Below are positions 1 through 8,521 of a DNA stretch of 64,000 nt, piece after piece (within the stretch, counting starts at the first letter, position 1; every line of letters starts with the position of its first letter). The stretch lies in NCBI RefSeq assembly GCF_002764115.1, contig NZ_CP017940.1, positions 3,508,501 to 3,572,500 on the forward strand. Direction: 5' to 3'. Source of the stretch: Phyllobacterium zundukense (GTDB taxonomy: Bacteria; Pseudomonadota; Alphaproteobacteria; Rhizobiales; Rhizobiaceae). The notes beneath the pieces were generated by a model. It worked only from the letters and a program-made list of their open reading frames with translations, was not told the origin of the DNA and did no database searches. The position numbers and the translations under genes are program-made.

Positions 1-1053
1 AAACAGCAATGCCAGCTTCTCTCGGGGTATGCTTTGGTTGATGTACTGAATTGGGGCCCAGTTGAAATCAGCATACTTGCCGTTGACTGCCCCTGTCATT
101 TGCTCCAGTTCCGACCGAATATCCGCATAGGCGGAAACATCTTCCCGCGACGGTGATGCGATCTGCAGATATTCCGCGCGGCCCAAATACTCAGGATACG
201 AATCCAGGAATTTTCTGAACGCCTTCATGCGCTCCGGAAGCCCCTTGGAATAGTCGAGGCGGTCGGCCGAGATGATCTGGAAGCGCTTGAGAAGGCTGCG
301 CCGCACACGCTCGAGTTCGATCCCCTTGTCACTCACGTGCGACATGGCAGAGAATTGGCCCACGTCAATGCCGATCGGAAAGTCCCCAATGCTGATTGTG
401 CGGCCCCGCCACTTTATGAGATTTGGCGCAAGAAATTTGACTTCAGAGTGTTCCTTCAAGTAGCTGCAAAAATTCTGAACATCGTTTTTTGTCTGGAAGC
501 CGATCAAGTCGTATTGCAGGAGGCATTCTCGCAGCCATCCGTGACGCGGCACCGCTGAAAAGACATCAACGGAAGGAAACGGCACGTGCAAAAAGAAGCC
601 AATTCTGTGCGCGCTGCCTTTGCGCCGTAATTCCGAAGCCAATGGAATGAGATGATAGTCATGCACCCAGATAAGATCGCTGTCGCGCAAATGGGGATGA
701 AGAGTGTTCGCAAATTTCCTATTAACCGCTGCATAGCATTTGGCGAACTTGGTGCGGTAATCCATCAGGTCCAGGCGATAATGAAACGACGGCCAAAGGA
801 CTTTGTTCGCAAAGCCAAGATAGTAATTTTCATGCTCCTCCACCGACAGCGATATCGTCAGGGATGTCACATTCTCGTAGGTTTCTAATTGCGTGTTGGA
901 TGAATCGGGGCTGTCGACGACATCGCCGTTCCAACCCATCCACATTCCCCCGCTGCTTTTGAGGGCGTCACCGATGCCAACTGCGAGGCCCCCGGTTTGT
1001 GTCTTCTTTCCCAAATCGCCAGTACGATTTGAGACTACAACCAGGCGTCCCAT
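1..1053 (-). CDS. otsA: Trehalose-6-phosphate synthase, partial (C-terminus outside window)
   Basis: Retaining GT20 glycosyltransferase that makes trehalose 6-phosphate from UDP-glucose and glucose 6-phosphate in the cytoplasm. The minus-strand reading frame runs off the window at base 1, leaving about 351 residues. It opens with MGRLVVVSNR, followed by a GGLAVGI segment typical of the OtsA donor-binding N-terminus, and further in shows YADIRSELEQ and NWAPIQYINQ. The start at 1053 is preceded by AAGGA seven bases upstream; an in-frame ATG at 1074 is a weaker alternative. It is divergent from otsB, so the two steps of trehalose synthesis are paired here although not co-transcribed. Family assignment is firm; the missing C-terminus cannot be judged. 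Confidence 0.93.
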   Translation of the reverse strand, partial: MGRLVVVSNRTGDLGKKTQTGGLAVGIGDALKSSGGMWMGWNGDVVDSPDSSNTQLETYENVTSLTISLSVEEHENYYLGFANKVLWPSFHYRLDLMDYRTKFAKCYAAVNRKFANTLHPHLRDSDLIWVHDYHLIPLASELRRKGSAHRIGFFLHVPFPSVDVFSAVPRHGWLRECLLQYDLIGFQTKNDVQNFCSYLKEHSEVKFLAPNLIKWRGRTISIGDFPIGIDVGQFSAMSHVSDKGIELERVRRSLLKRFQIISADRLDYSKGLPERMKAFRKFLDSYPEYLGRAEYLQIASPSREDVSAYADIRSELEQMTGAVNGKYADFNWAPIQYINQSIPREKLALLF

Positions 1054-1196
1054 TTCAATTTCCTTGATTTTCATCGAGTAGGTCTAACTGCCCGATCCCA
1101 GTTTTGTTCCGCGAAAATGTTCACAAGGGATTGATTGGCCTGGTGCAAAGCGCAACAATTCGTTCTGAAAATGAGAGAATGGAGTGATGTGAAACA

Positions 1197-1955
1197 GTGA
1201 ATGCAACCAGTGAGCCACTTCCAACCGATCTCGAGTCCTGGGCAATCTTCCTGGACATTGATGGCACGTTGATAGATATCGCCGAAACGCCAGGAGCCGT
1301 GATTGTTCCGCACGCATTGCCGGGCCAACTCGCTGAACTTTCGTTGCGCCTCGACGGCGCCTTGGCGCTTGTCAGCGGCCGTTCGATAAATTCAATCGAT
1401 GAACTGTTCGCTCCTTATCGGTTTCCCGCTGCCGGATTGCACGGAACGGAAATACGACGCGAAGAAAACGGGGAAATCGATCGAAAAATTCTTGAGGAGA
1501 ACCAACTGGACGTCGCGCGACAAAAACTCGAAGACCTTGCAAAAAAAGTGCCCGATATAATCGTTGAAGACAAAGGGATTGCCATCGCGGTGCACTACCG
1601 GCAGGTTCCGGAAGCGTTTTCGCAGGTCGATCACCTCGTCGACACACTCCTGGTGCAGCTCGGCCTTGGATGGGCACGCCAGGATGGCAAGATGGTTGTC
1701 GAGATTCATCCGAGCGCATCCAGCAAGGGCACCGCCATAGCAAAGCTGATGAGCGCCTCGCCATTCAAGGGGCGCAGCCCTATTGCTGTGGGCGACGACC
1801 TTACCGACGAAAAGATGTTTGAATTTGTGAATTCAACATCCGGACGATCGATCAAGGTAGGCACATCAGCACATGCAAGCGTGGCAAGGTTCAGTGTGGA
1901 TTCTGCAAATACAATACGAGATTGGATTTCCGAACTTGCTCACCTTGGCAACTGA
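1197..1955 (+). CDS. otsB: Trehalose-6-phosphate phosphatase
   Basis: HAD-superfamily phosphatase that dephosphorylates trehalose 6-phosphate to trehalose, completing the pathway begun by the divergent otsA. The 252-residue protein is of normal family length. Motif I is DIDGTL at residues 20-25 with Asp20 and Asp22 as nucleophile and general acid, and the metal-binding motif GDDLTDE lies near residues 199-205. The start used is GTG at 1197, with GGAG about 12 bases upstream; no better start precedes motif I. The 3' end overlaps the convergent LacI-type gene by 16 bases. Trehalose synthesis here probably serves osmotic or desiccation stress (inference). Confidence 0.93.
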   Translation: MNATSEPLPTDLESWAIFLDIDGTLIDIAETPGAVIVPHALPGQLAELSLRLDGALALVSGRSINSIDELFAPYRFPAAGLHGTEIRREENGEIDRKILEENQLDVARQKLEDLAKKVPDIIVEDKGIAIAVHYRQVPEAFSQVDHLVDTLLVQLGLGWARQDGKMVVEIHPSASSKGTAIAKLMSASPFKGRSPIAVGDDLTDEKMFEFVNSTSGRSIKVGTSAHASVARFSVDSANTIRDWISELAHLGN

Positions 1956-2968
1956 CGAGCGGAAGGGTTTGTTCGAGTTTGGCCAACGGATATCAGCCGC
2001 GGTGCCCATAATTCGGTTTCTACAACGGCATTGTCTGCCATCATCCGGATAACATGTTGGGCAACTCTTCTCGCCGCTTTGTATATCGAGAATGAGGTAA
2101 TTGTTATCCGAGGAAAAATGCTTCGCGGATTGAGATAAGGAACGGCATTGTCGTGCGTGACGACAGCAATTCTATCGTTCAAATCCAATTCCCTGATTGC
2201 ACGCTTGCCCCCAATCGCGCTGAGCAACGAGCCATAGACAAAGCCTGTCGGTGGAGATGTCTGCCTGAGCAGGCGTAGCGTATGCTGATATCCTGCACTG
2301 TCACAGAACATGTCTTTTATCATGTGGCTGGCATCTATTTGCGTTCCGTGCTGTTCAAACGCACAGGTTATTCCCGCCATACGTTCTTCTACAAAAGCAA
2401 AGTGTGCTGGTCCTTCGATAGCCGCAATTTTTTCGTGCCCGCGTTCGAACAGAAACACAGCGGATAGGAATGCGGCTTCCCTGTGATCTACATCAACCCA
2501 GGTGTGCGCCACAGGCGTGCGTGATTTGCCGTAAACAACAAAGGGGAAATTAGCCCCAGCCAAAAAGCGGACGCTGTCGTCGACGGGTGCAGGATAACAA
2601 ATCACGATTGCATCGGCCCGCCGGCTTTCAATGATATTCTTGCATGCTTGCAAGCGATCATCCTGAGCGGTTTGAATGATCAAAATATCTTGCCCGACCG
2701 AAGCAAATACCTCAGCGAGGCCGGCGAGGAATTCGGTGATATCGGGGTCAAGATAAGACGTTGGCTCTTTTGGGACCACGATGGCTATTATGCCAATTTC
2801 ACCGATTGCCAATCCTCGGGCTGTTACGTTCGGTCGGTACCCCATGCGCGCAGCTGCTCCTTTGACGCGCGCGCGCGTTCGATTGCTGACCTCTGGGTAA
2901 TCATTCAGAGCGCGACTCACGGTGGTCAGTGATAGGCCAAGTTCATTTGCCAGATCTTGTAACTTCAT
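1940..2968 (-). CDS. LacI-family transcriptional regulator
   Basis: DNA-binding repressor of the LacI/GalR family, 342 residues from the start at 2968. The N-terminus MKLQDLANELGLSLTTVSRA is the canonical LacI helix-turn-helix, followed by a hinge with RPNVTARGLA and a periplasmic-binding-protein-like sugar domain. An upstream in-frame ATG at 3010 would add 14 residues ahead of the helix-turn-helix and is less likely. The gene is convergent with otsB. The ligand cannot be read from sequence; control of the neighbouring trehalose genes is possible but not shown. Confidence 0.9.
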   Translation of the reverse strand: MKLQDLANELGLSLTTVSRALNDYPEVSNRTRARVKGAAARMGYRPNVTARGLAIGEIGIIAIVVPKEPTSYLDPDITEFLAGLAEVFASVGQDILIIQTAQDDRLQACKNIIESRRADAIVICYPAPVDDSVRFLAGANFPFVVYGKSRTPVAHTWVDVDHREAAFLSAVFLFERGHEKIAAIEGPAHFAFVEERMAGITCAFEQHGTQIDASHMIKDMFCDSAGYQHTLRLLRQTSPPTGFVYGSLLSAIGGKRAIRELDLNDRIAVVTHDNAVPYLNPRSIFPRITITSFSIYKAARRVAQHVIRMMADNAVVETELWAPRLISVGQTRTNPSARQLPR

Positions 2969-3428
2969 CCAGTTTTCATCGCCGCCCATACAGGCAGGCT
3001 TTCCGTGCACCCGTTAGCTTGTGGCTCCCATTCTTCGGCCGAGAAAGCAGCTCAGGAGCCTCCTGTATGACGCCACATTTCAACATTTGACCGGAATGCG
3101 GCGCTTTGATTGTCATGAGTGGAACGCGCGATGCTTGCCATTGTTCCTGACGGCATAGAACGCGACAAGCTTGGCTGCTGCGTCGCGCGCGCCGAACATC
3201 CCCTGATCCCCGGCACCTGTCGGTCATCTGCGGGAGAATCTCGCCGCCTCGGGGACCGTGCCGCCGGATGCGCTGTTATGGAGCTGGAACGCATGGCGAG
3301 GCACCGTAAAGTTAACGGACATGCGAGAAATTTTTGGGATGAGTGGGCATCCCAAACTGATCATGATCCACTTTATCGCCGCTATCGCTTATGCTGGAGA
3401 CCAACTGATCGACTTGGCCCTTGATGAT
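2969..3428. other. Intergenic stretch without a recognisable gene
   Basis: About 460 bases between the LacI gene start and the end of the DUF982 gene. Overlapping short frames on both strands show no known motif and no convincing ribosome binding site. It should hold the LacI promoter at its left edge. Confidence 0.5.
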
Positions 3429-3680
3429 TTATCGATCGTCCCGAATAAGGATGCCAGATTCTTTGGCCGCTTCGATGAAGGCCTCTCTCGCCTCATCGGC
3501 CGACAGCGCATTCTCCAGAGCATCCAGGCAAGCGATACGGGCCCTAAGGTGGATCGGCCCTTTTTCGGTAGGCCAGTCGTGGGCCAAAAAATCAGCAGCC
3601 GCGTCAACTGACGCGATAACTCGATACCGGCCAACGTGCCTGGTCTCAACGGTGACGGATTCAAACCGCAATCTTCGCAT
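3429..3680 (-). CDS. DUF982 domain protein
   Basis: Small protein of about 83 residues matching the DUF982 pattern common in Rhizobiales. After a short beta-rich start come R-Y-R-V-I-x-S-V-x-A-A-x-F-L, then W-P, then a helical half with A-C-L-D-A-L and AREAFIEAAKESGIL near the C-terminus. The function of the family is unknown; copies are often numerous on plasmids and near symbiosis or accessory genes. I chose the ATG at 3680 because the domain starts right after it. In-frame ATGs at 3725 and 3776 would add low-complexity sequence. No strong Shine-Dalgarno is visible for any of them. It is isolated, with no operon partner. Confidence 0.72.
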   Translation of the reverse strand: MRRLRFESVTVETRHVGRYRVIASVDAAADFLAHDWPTEKGPIHLRARIACLDALENALSADEAREAFIEAAKESGILIRDDR

Positions 3681-3930
3681 GCTCAGAAACGCCGCACTGC
3701 AATTGCAGTTCCTTTGTCTATTCATAAGTAGTTCGAGGGGCATTGTGGGATGGGGTTTGATGACAACAGAAAGCATCCATCAACCGATTGGTCACCGCTG
3801 GTTTATGGCGCCGTCTTTTTGGTGTGGCCGTCGCCATCGGAATCGGATGGTTGTTCCACTGACCCTCGTAATCGGAAATGCTGGATTTTGCAGTTCTTGG
3901 GCATGGGCATAGAGTAAGCGTTTGGCGATC

Positions 3931-4076
3931 AAGCTGGAATGCCCCGACTGCCATATCTTACTCTCACCCAAAATGTGGAACTGAACACGCTAATCCACTG
4001 CCGTCGTGCGGCACGTACCTTGGGCACGTGGGGTACGCTTGATCCGATTTTCGTCGCCCAGGGCTGGCAGAATTAA
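3931..4076 (+). pseudogene. Decayed zinc-ribbon gene, paralogue of the intact gene at 4184
   Basis: Pieces of a small zinc-ribbon protein can be read here only by changing frame. The first piece has CPDC (3940-3951). A second piece, after stops and frame changes, has C-x-S-C-G-T-Y-L (about 3999-4021), and the third reads G-T-W-G-T-L-D-P-I-F-V-A-Q-G-W-Q-N then TAA at 4074. The intact gene just downstream has the same order: CPTC, CSSC, L-G-M-W and FVAQGG. This looks like one copy of a tandem pair that lost its frame. The reading is by eye; the shared order and the FVAQG block are the main support. Confidence 0.55.
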
Positions 4077-4183
4077 TTCTCGACTCTCTATGCAATTTGC
4101 ATAAAATGGCACCCGCCGGAGGAGCCAAAGGCAACCTGATTGCTTTGGACGGCTATTGAGTTCGCATTACGTGGAGGGATGCC

Positions 4184-4399
4184 ATGCCACAAAGACTCAA
4201 CTTCAAATCCGATTGCCCAACGTGCGGAGTTACCTACCTTCATATTCCCACGGGTGTGACCAATTCCACCGTCATCGTCTGCAGTTCATGCAATACCCCA
4301 CTCGGAATGTGGTGCCAGCTTGAAACGTCGTTTGTGGCGCAAGGCGGCTTGGACAGCACACCCGAGATGGACGACGAACAGATCATCCGGAAAGCGTAG
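4184..4399 (+). CDS. Small zinc-ribbon protein of unknown function
   Basis: Protein of 71 residues with two cysteine knuckles, CPTC near residue 11 and CSSC near residue 33, spaced as in a single zinc ribbon. The C-terminal part is polar and carries FVAQGG. The start is supported by GGAGG six bases before the ATG. I do not recognise a named family; such proteins may bind nucleic acid or a partner protein through the ribbon, which is inference. A decayed relative lies about 100 bases upstream. Confidence 0.7.
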   Translation: MPQRLNFKSDCPTCGVTYLHIPTGVTNSTVIVCSSCNTPLGMWCQLETSFVAQGGLDSTPEMDDEQIIRKA

Positions 4400-4530
4400 T
4401 TTCCCATAATGAACAGTGAGTGGTGCCATCGGCGCTCCTGTGCTTCCATGGACGCATCGAGAATTACAAGCCATAAGAGCAAGCCCAGGCGAGAGACCTC
4501 GAGCTGACCCCAAGATCGCGCGTTGAGGCC

Positions 4531-4787
4531 ATGGACAAGCAAATCGGTGTCCGGTTGCGGGAATTTGGCATGGCAGCAGGTTTCACCCAGGTGCAACTCG
4601 GAGCCGCCATCGGCATGTCGTACGTGCAAATCCAAAAATACGAGAATGGCGTAAATCGCATAGCCATTGCCACGCTCGTATCTGCAAAGCGCTGAATTTA
4701 AGTCCCATGGATTTCCTAGGCCCATTACTTCGAGGCAAGGGAGCCTCTAACGCTCAGCTCAACGACCGGTGTGCTATCCAATCCTGA
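4531..4787 (+). pseudogene. XRE-family helix-turn-helix regulator, frameshifted
   Basis: The first frame, 4531-4695, encodes an XRE/Cro-type helix-turn-helix: VRLREFGMAAGFTQVQLG, then I-G-M-S-Y-V-Q-I-Q-K-Y-E-N-G-V-N-R-I, then stops after TLVSAKR. Moving by one base at about 4680 continues the protein as ICKALNLSPMDFLGPLL and on to a TGA at 4785-4787, which is exactly what such regulators carry after the helix-turn-helix. One base seems to be missing between the Val and Ile codons. It could be a true pseudogene or a sequencing error. If repaired it would be about 85 residues. Confidence 0.75.
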
Positions 4788-4836
4788 TGCGGCCGGCCAA
4801 GGTGAACCATACCGGGCCAAAGCGCAGCAAAGTACT

Positions 4837-5310
4837 CTAGCGCAAGCTTGCTGATGGTGCCGCGGGCTGCTGTTTCCGCACGTGTTTGCGGGCTTTGATT
4901 TCGGCGTTGTTCATCTCCGCGTCACCCAAGCTCCACTTGATTTCAGGCGGCAAGCCTAACCATCCCTGACGCGACACAGTATGCTTTTTCACAAATCCCT
5001 TGTGCTGTAACGAGGCTAGCCCCCGACGAATGGACGCCTCAAGAGCGCGGCTCTTCCAAGCGTGGTCCGCGTCTTCGCACCTGCCAAATAGCGTCTCGTA
5101 CAGAAAGAAATGCAGTTCTCCGGGAGTCCACTTAGACCCTAAGAACGCATCGGAGCGCATGAAGGTAAGAATGGCCTGCTCTACCTCTGCGAGACCGCGC
5201 CCCATAAGCGAAGTGAAAATCCCCTGAAACCACGATGATCTGAACTGCAGCGCGATGAACATTGCCACATTGCGCACAGGATTTGATGCCTCTGATGGTG
5301 CCGGTGTCAT
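4837..5310 (-). CDS. Hypothetical protein
   Basis: Protein of 157 residues that I do not recognise. The middle (about residues 40-130) is predicted mostly helical, with a segment EASIRRGLASLQHKGFVKKH that resembles the recognition half of a winged helix-turn-helix, suggesting a DNA-binding role. The C-terminus is basic. The start at 5310 has AGGGAGAG a few bases upstream, so translation is likely. No operon partner. Function unknown. Confidence 0.6.
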   Translation of the reverse strand: MTPAPSEASNPVRNVAMFIALQFRSSWFQGIFTSLMGRGLAEVEQAILTFMRSDAFLGSKWTPGELHFFLYETLFGRCEDADHAWKSRALEASIRRGLASLQHKGFVKKHTVSRQGWLGLPPEIKWSLGDAEMNNAEIKARKHVRKQQPAAPSASLR

Positions 5311-5581
5311 GGTTTCTCTCCCTGGCTCCTCGCCTATGGAAGCATGAAACCAGCTGCCTAGAGATAAGTAAAATTTATTATATTTACGATCATACTAAAT
5401 CATTTTAACTCATCGTATGACAATTTAAATTTGAAACAGTCCGGGCAGCCATTGCGATAGCAAGACCCCTTGCGCAATGTTTGGCCGCATCGTCCAACAA
5501 TAACGAGCGCAAGGCAATGCGTTGATCGAACTATGCGGTCGAATGGCGCCCGTCAAATTCCAACCGGAGCAGCCTGTCGCC

Positions 5582-5689
5582 TTAAAAGGTTGAAAGTTGC
5601 ACGATCGATGTTCCGTAGAAGATATAGGCACCGATGGCCGTAGTGATCGCGATAACGATCATCATTGCCCCATCCGTCAATTCGAACAT
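5582..5689 (-). CDS. 35-residue single-pass membrane protein
   Basis: Short frame with a strong start signal: AGGAGGG lies five bases before the ATG at 5689. The product starts MFELTDG and then forms one hydrophobic helix (M-M-I-V-I-A-I-T-T-A-I-G-A-Y-I-F-Y), ending TSIVQLSTF. Length and layout fit small inner-membrane proteins found as orphans in Rhizobiales. The longer frame in the same phase from 6025 has no coding character. Function unknown. Confidence 0.55.
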   Translation of the reverse strand: MFELTDGAMMIVIAITTAIGAYIFYGTSIVQLSTF

Positions 5690-6066
5690 TTCGCCCTCCT
5701 TTTTCTTGTTTTTCACCAGTCTAACAAATCGCGGCACGGTTGGATGCATACCAACGTGGGCTAATCTCACCGAGTTAGTTGGCTGATGACGAACGGGCAC
5801 TATTATTGGCGCAAGAGCATGACCACCTTGGGTCAGGCCGTCTGCTAGCGGGGTGGAGCGATAGCCTGCCTGGCCGGGCATGACGGGCTTCTCTCGATAT
5901 TTCGTATGGCTCGCCTTTGGGCGGCTTGACACGCAGGCGTCCCTGCGTGGAGGGGTATCCCGGCCTTGGCAATACCAACTTAAGCGAGGTTGGATGCTCT
6001 CACACCGGATTGCGAAAATCGTCAACGTGAGCCGATCCCGACAAGCCTTTGCCAGATCCTGATGTG
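5690..6066. other. Intergenic stretch without a recognisable gene
   Basis: Short frames on both strands only, none with a motif or good start. The region should contain the promoter for the 35-residue membrane protein at its left edge. Confidence 0.45.
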
Positions 6067-6507
6067 CTATTCGTTAATCGTCGGCTCGACGAGCCTTGCC
6101 AAGTTTCGCAGCGACTCCTGCCAACCCAGATAACAAGCCTCAGGTGGAATGACGTCTGGCACACCTGACTGCGTTATATCCAGCTCGGTCCCGACCGAAA
6201 CTTTGTTCAACGTCACAGCTACCTCCATTTCACCAGGCAGGTTGGGGTCGTCGAATTTGTCCGTGTAGCGTAGGCGTTCGCCTGGAACGAGCTCGAGATA
6301 TTCGCCGCCAAAGGCGTGGCTTTTGCCTGTTGTAAAGTTGCGGAAGGACATTTTGAACTTGCCGCCGACCGTCGGTTCCAAGTGATGCACAGTGCAGGTA
6401 AACCCGTTGGGGGGAAGCCACTTGGCGAGCGCGTCCGCCTCGAGGAAGGCGCGATAAACCTTTTCTGGGCTGGTTGCCAGAACGCGGTGCAAGCGTATGG
6501 TGTTCAT
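6067..6507 (-). CDS. SRPBCC (AHSA1-like) domain protein
   Basis: Protein of 146 residues of the START-like SRPBCC superfamily, in the group named after activator of Hsp90 ATPase. Family features are the opening R-V-L-A-T-S-P-E-K-V-Y-R-A-F, then A-L-A-K-W-L-P-P-N-G-F, a GGKFKMSF strand, G-E-Y-L-E-L-V-P-G-E-R-L-R-Y-T and the closing W-Q-E-S-L-R-N-L-A helix. These proteins form a helix-grip cavity for hydrophobic ligands; the ligand is unknown. It is a separate transcript, unlike the SRPBCC gene paired with ArsR at 8128. Confidence 0.85.
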   Translation of the reverse strand: MNTIRLHRVLATSPEKVYRAFLEADALAKWLPPNGFTCTVHHLEPTVGGKFKMSFRNFTTGKSHAFGGEYLELVPGERLRYTDKFDDPNLPGEMEVAVTLNKVSVGTELDITQSGVPDVIPPEACYLGWQESLRNLARLVEPTINE

Positions 6508-6614
6508 AGTCGTGATCCTTCTGAATTGACGGAATAGGCGACCCTAGGACGTACGAGGCCTTGCCAATCCGACACGGGATTGACCTGTTATTGAAGTAAA
6601 ATTACTCAGACCTC

Positions 6615-7387
6615 ATGCTGCAGAGTTTTGACCGAGATCAAGTGAAGGATCGCTTCGGGGGCAAATGCAGCCACGGTCATTGGTCTGGAATGGGCCATGA
6701 CCGGACGTTCGATGCAGCACTAGCCAACCGGAACAGTCAAGGGGCGCAACTCGTGGGCGTGTCGGACACGTCGTGGCCGGGATATGAACGCATTCCAGCT
6801 CCGTCATGCAGGGCTACACCGCATTGGTTCGCGAGGCGTTACGGCAGATGACAGAGCCTCCGACCCACGTTTTCATTCAGTCCGGTGTAGGCGGTATCGC
6901 GGCCGCTGTGGCGGGTTACATGGCAATCGAGTTCGGCGACAGACGGCCGACATCCGTAGTCGTCGATCCCGCACGTGCGGCGTGCCTTTTCGAAAGCGCC
7001 AAGGCTGGCCATGCAGTAAGGATTGCCCACGGTGAACCGACCGTCATGGCCATGCTGGAATGCTATGAACCGTCGCTAGTCGCCTGGCGCATCCTGTCCC
7101 GCGTTGCCGATCGGTTTATGACCGTGGACGAAGCGGATGCGATAGCGGTGATGAAGGCGCTTGCGAACCCCTTGGACAACGATCCTGCGATCGTAGCTGG
7201 AGAAAGCGGCGTTGGTCTTGCGGCGCCGATCAAGGCAGCCTCCAATCCTGAGATAAAGGCCGCGCTCGCGTTGGATGAGAACTCCCGTGTCTTCCTGATC
7301 AACACCGAGGGCGCCACCGACCCCGCGAGATATGCGGAATTCGTCGGCGCGACGCCGGCACAGGTCGAAGCAGACATCAAGAGATGA
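6615..7387 (+). pseudogene. Diaminopropionate ammonia-lyase remnant
   Basis: PLP-dependent lyase that would split 2,3-diaminopropionate to pyruvate and ammonia. Only the C-terminal half is readable. One frame gives VSDTSWPGYERIP, matching the conserved SDTSW-x-GY block, and then goes out of phase at about 6795-6805. The next frame resumes as VMQGYTALVREAL and continues to the end with a QSGVGGIAAAVAGY segment and V-A-G-E-S-G-V-G. The N-terminal part with the PLP lysine is absent or scrambled. The product is therefore very unlikely to be active. The stop overlaps the next broken gene by ATGA, as in an intact catabolic operon. Confidence 0.75.
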
Positions 7388-7686
7388 GCGAGCGCATGAG
7401 CAATCAGTCGATCGATGCCAATCGTCTACTCGGGCGCATCCGAGAACTTGGCGCAATTGCCCGCGACAGTGATGGCAGGCTGGTTCGTCTCGCGGCCTCG
7501 GGCTCGGAAAAGCTTGGCCGTGACCGGTTCGTGGCCTGGGTGAAGGATGCGGGTCTCGACGTTGCCGTCGACCGGATCGGAAACGTATTCGGCATCTGGA
7601 GACCTGACGGTACGGGTGATCATCCGCCCCTTATGCTTGGCTCGCATATCGACACCGTCATCAACGCCGGGATTTACGACGGCTGA
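7384..7686 (+). pseudogene. Truncated M20-type amidohydrolase (hydantoinase/carbamoylase family)
   Basis: The first 100 residues of a zinc-dependent N-carbamoyl-amino-acid amidohydrolase of the M20 family. It has the typical opening N-R-L-L-G-R-I-R-E-L-G, V-D-R-I-G-N-V-F-G and the metal-site motif GSHIDTV, then ends at a TGA after GIYDG. Family members are about 400 residues, so about three quarters is missing and a deletion seems to have joined the remnant to the ArsR region. It follows the decayed diaminopropionate ammonia-lyase with an ATGA overlap; the two occur together in amino acid catabolic operons. Confidence 0.8.
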
Positions 7687-7816
7687 GCCTATGAGCCTGT
7701 CGCGAAACCGGGACGACCTGAATCAACCCTTTGGTAGAAACAAACGCTACCCGTAGTGCAGTCTTTTGATATTTGTTCCTGTTGCGAATCATATAAGTCT
7801 GTGCTTATGTATTCGC

Positions 7817-8131
7817 ATGAGCGAAACAGAATTTTTCAAGGCGCTGGCCGATCCGACAAGACGCGCCGTCTTCGAACGGCTGGCCGATGGCGAGATGAAC
7901 GCCACGGACTTGCGGCAAGGGTTTGACTTGTCTCAGCCAGCCATGTCGCAGCATCTGGCTGTTCTGCGCACGGCTGGACTGATCGCGGAACAGAAGCACG
8001 GCAGGAATGTCCTCTATCGGATCAATCCCGATGGTGTGGCGCGAATCCATCAATGGCTTAGCCGCTACAACTCGTTCTGGCCAAGCCGCGTGGACGACCT
8101 TAAACAGCTTCTCAAGGAGATGGATCAATGA
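7817..8131 (+). CDS. ArsR-family transcriptional regulator
   Basis: Winged helix-turn-helix repressor of 104 residues. It opens with F-F-K-A-L-A-D-P-T-R-R-A-V-F-E-R-L and has the recognition region LSQPAMSQHLAVLRTAGL, then E-Q-K-H-G-R-N-V-L-Y-R-I. No metal-binding cysteine pair is present, as in the ArsR subgroup that pairs with SRPBCC proteins. The start at 7817 was chosen over an upstream ATG at 7766 because the domain begins right after it. It overlaps the following SRPBCC gene by ATGA, so the two are translationally coupled. Confidence 0.9.
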   Translation: MSETEFFKALADPTRRAVFERLADGEMNATDLRQGFDLSQPAMSQHLAVLRTAGLIAEQKHGRNVLYRINPDGVARIHQWLSRYNSFWPSRVDDLKQLLKEMDQ

Positions 8132-8484
8132 CACGCAAGACCGACGCGAGCATAAACCTCACCTATGAACTGGACGCTGCTCCATCTAAAGTGTGGCGGG
8201 CTCTGACCGTACCGGAATATGTGTCGCGATGGCTGAAGCGACCTACCGGCAAGAACGAGGTTCCGGAGGAAAAAGCGCTGGAGTCATCCTTCGAATTACG
8301 CCTGATCTCCGCCGATCCTGATACCTGCGTGCGCTATAGTCTCAAGGACAATGATGCCGTTAGTGTCGTGACATTCCAGATCGGGGCAAATGGCAGTGGT
8401 GGCACTACCTTCAGCATTGTGCATGAACTTGCGATGAGCGCAGCCAACAGTAACTGGCAGCAACCCCTGCGTACAGCAGCCTAA
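8128..8484 (+). CDS. SRPBCC domain protein coupled to ArsR regulator
   Basis: Protein of 118 residues with the START-like opening [19 protein letters not shown] and the following E-Y-V-S-R-W-L. The C-terminal helix usually seen in the family is short here, so the protein is slightly shorter than the common 140-160 residues. It starts inside the stop of the ArsR gene. Such pairs are frequent, and the ArsR protein often controls its own operon. Ligand unknown. Confidence 0.8.
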   Translation: MTRKTDASINLTYELDAAPSKVWRALTVPEYVSRWLKRPTGKNEVPEEKALESSFELRLISADPDTCVRYSLKDNDAVSVVTFQIGANGSGGTTFSIVHELAMSAANSNWQQPLRTAA

Positions 8485-8521
8485 AGACTATTTCTTGAAT
8501 ACCACGGAAAGGAGCTCGCCT

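Noticed and set aside
3011..3428. Possible transposase or gene remnants in the gap after the LacI gene
   Set aside because: Frames on both strands were read and none gave a recognisable family or terminal inverted repeats.
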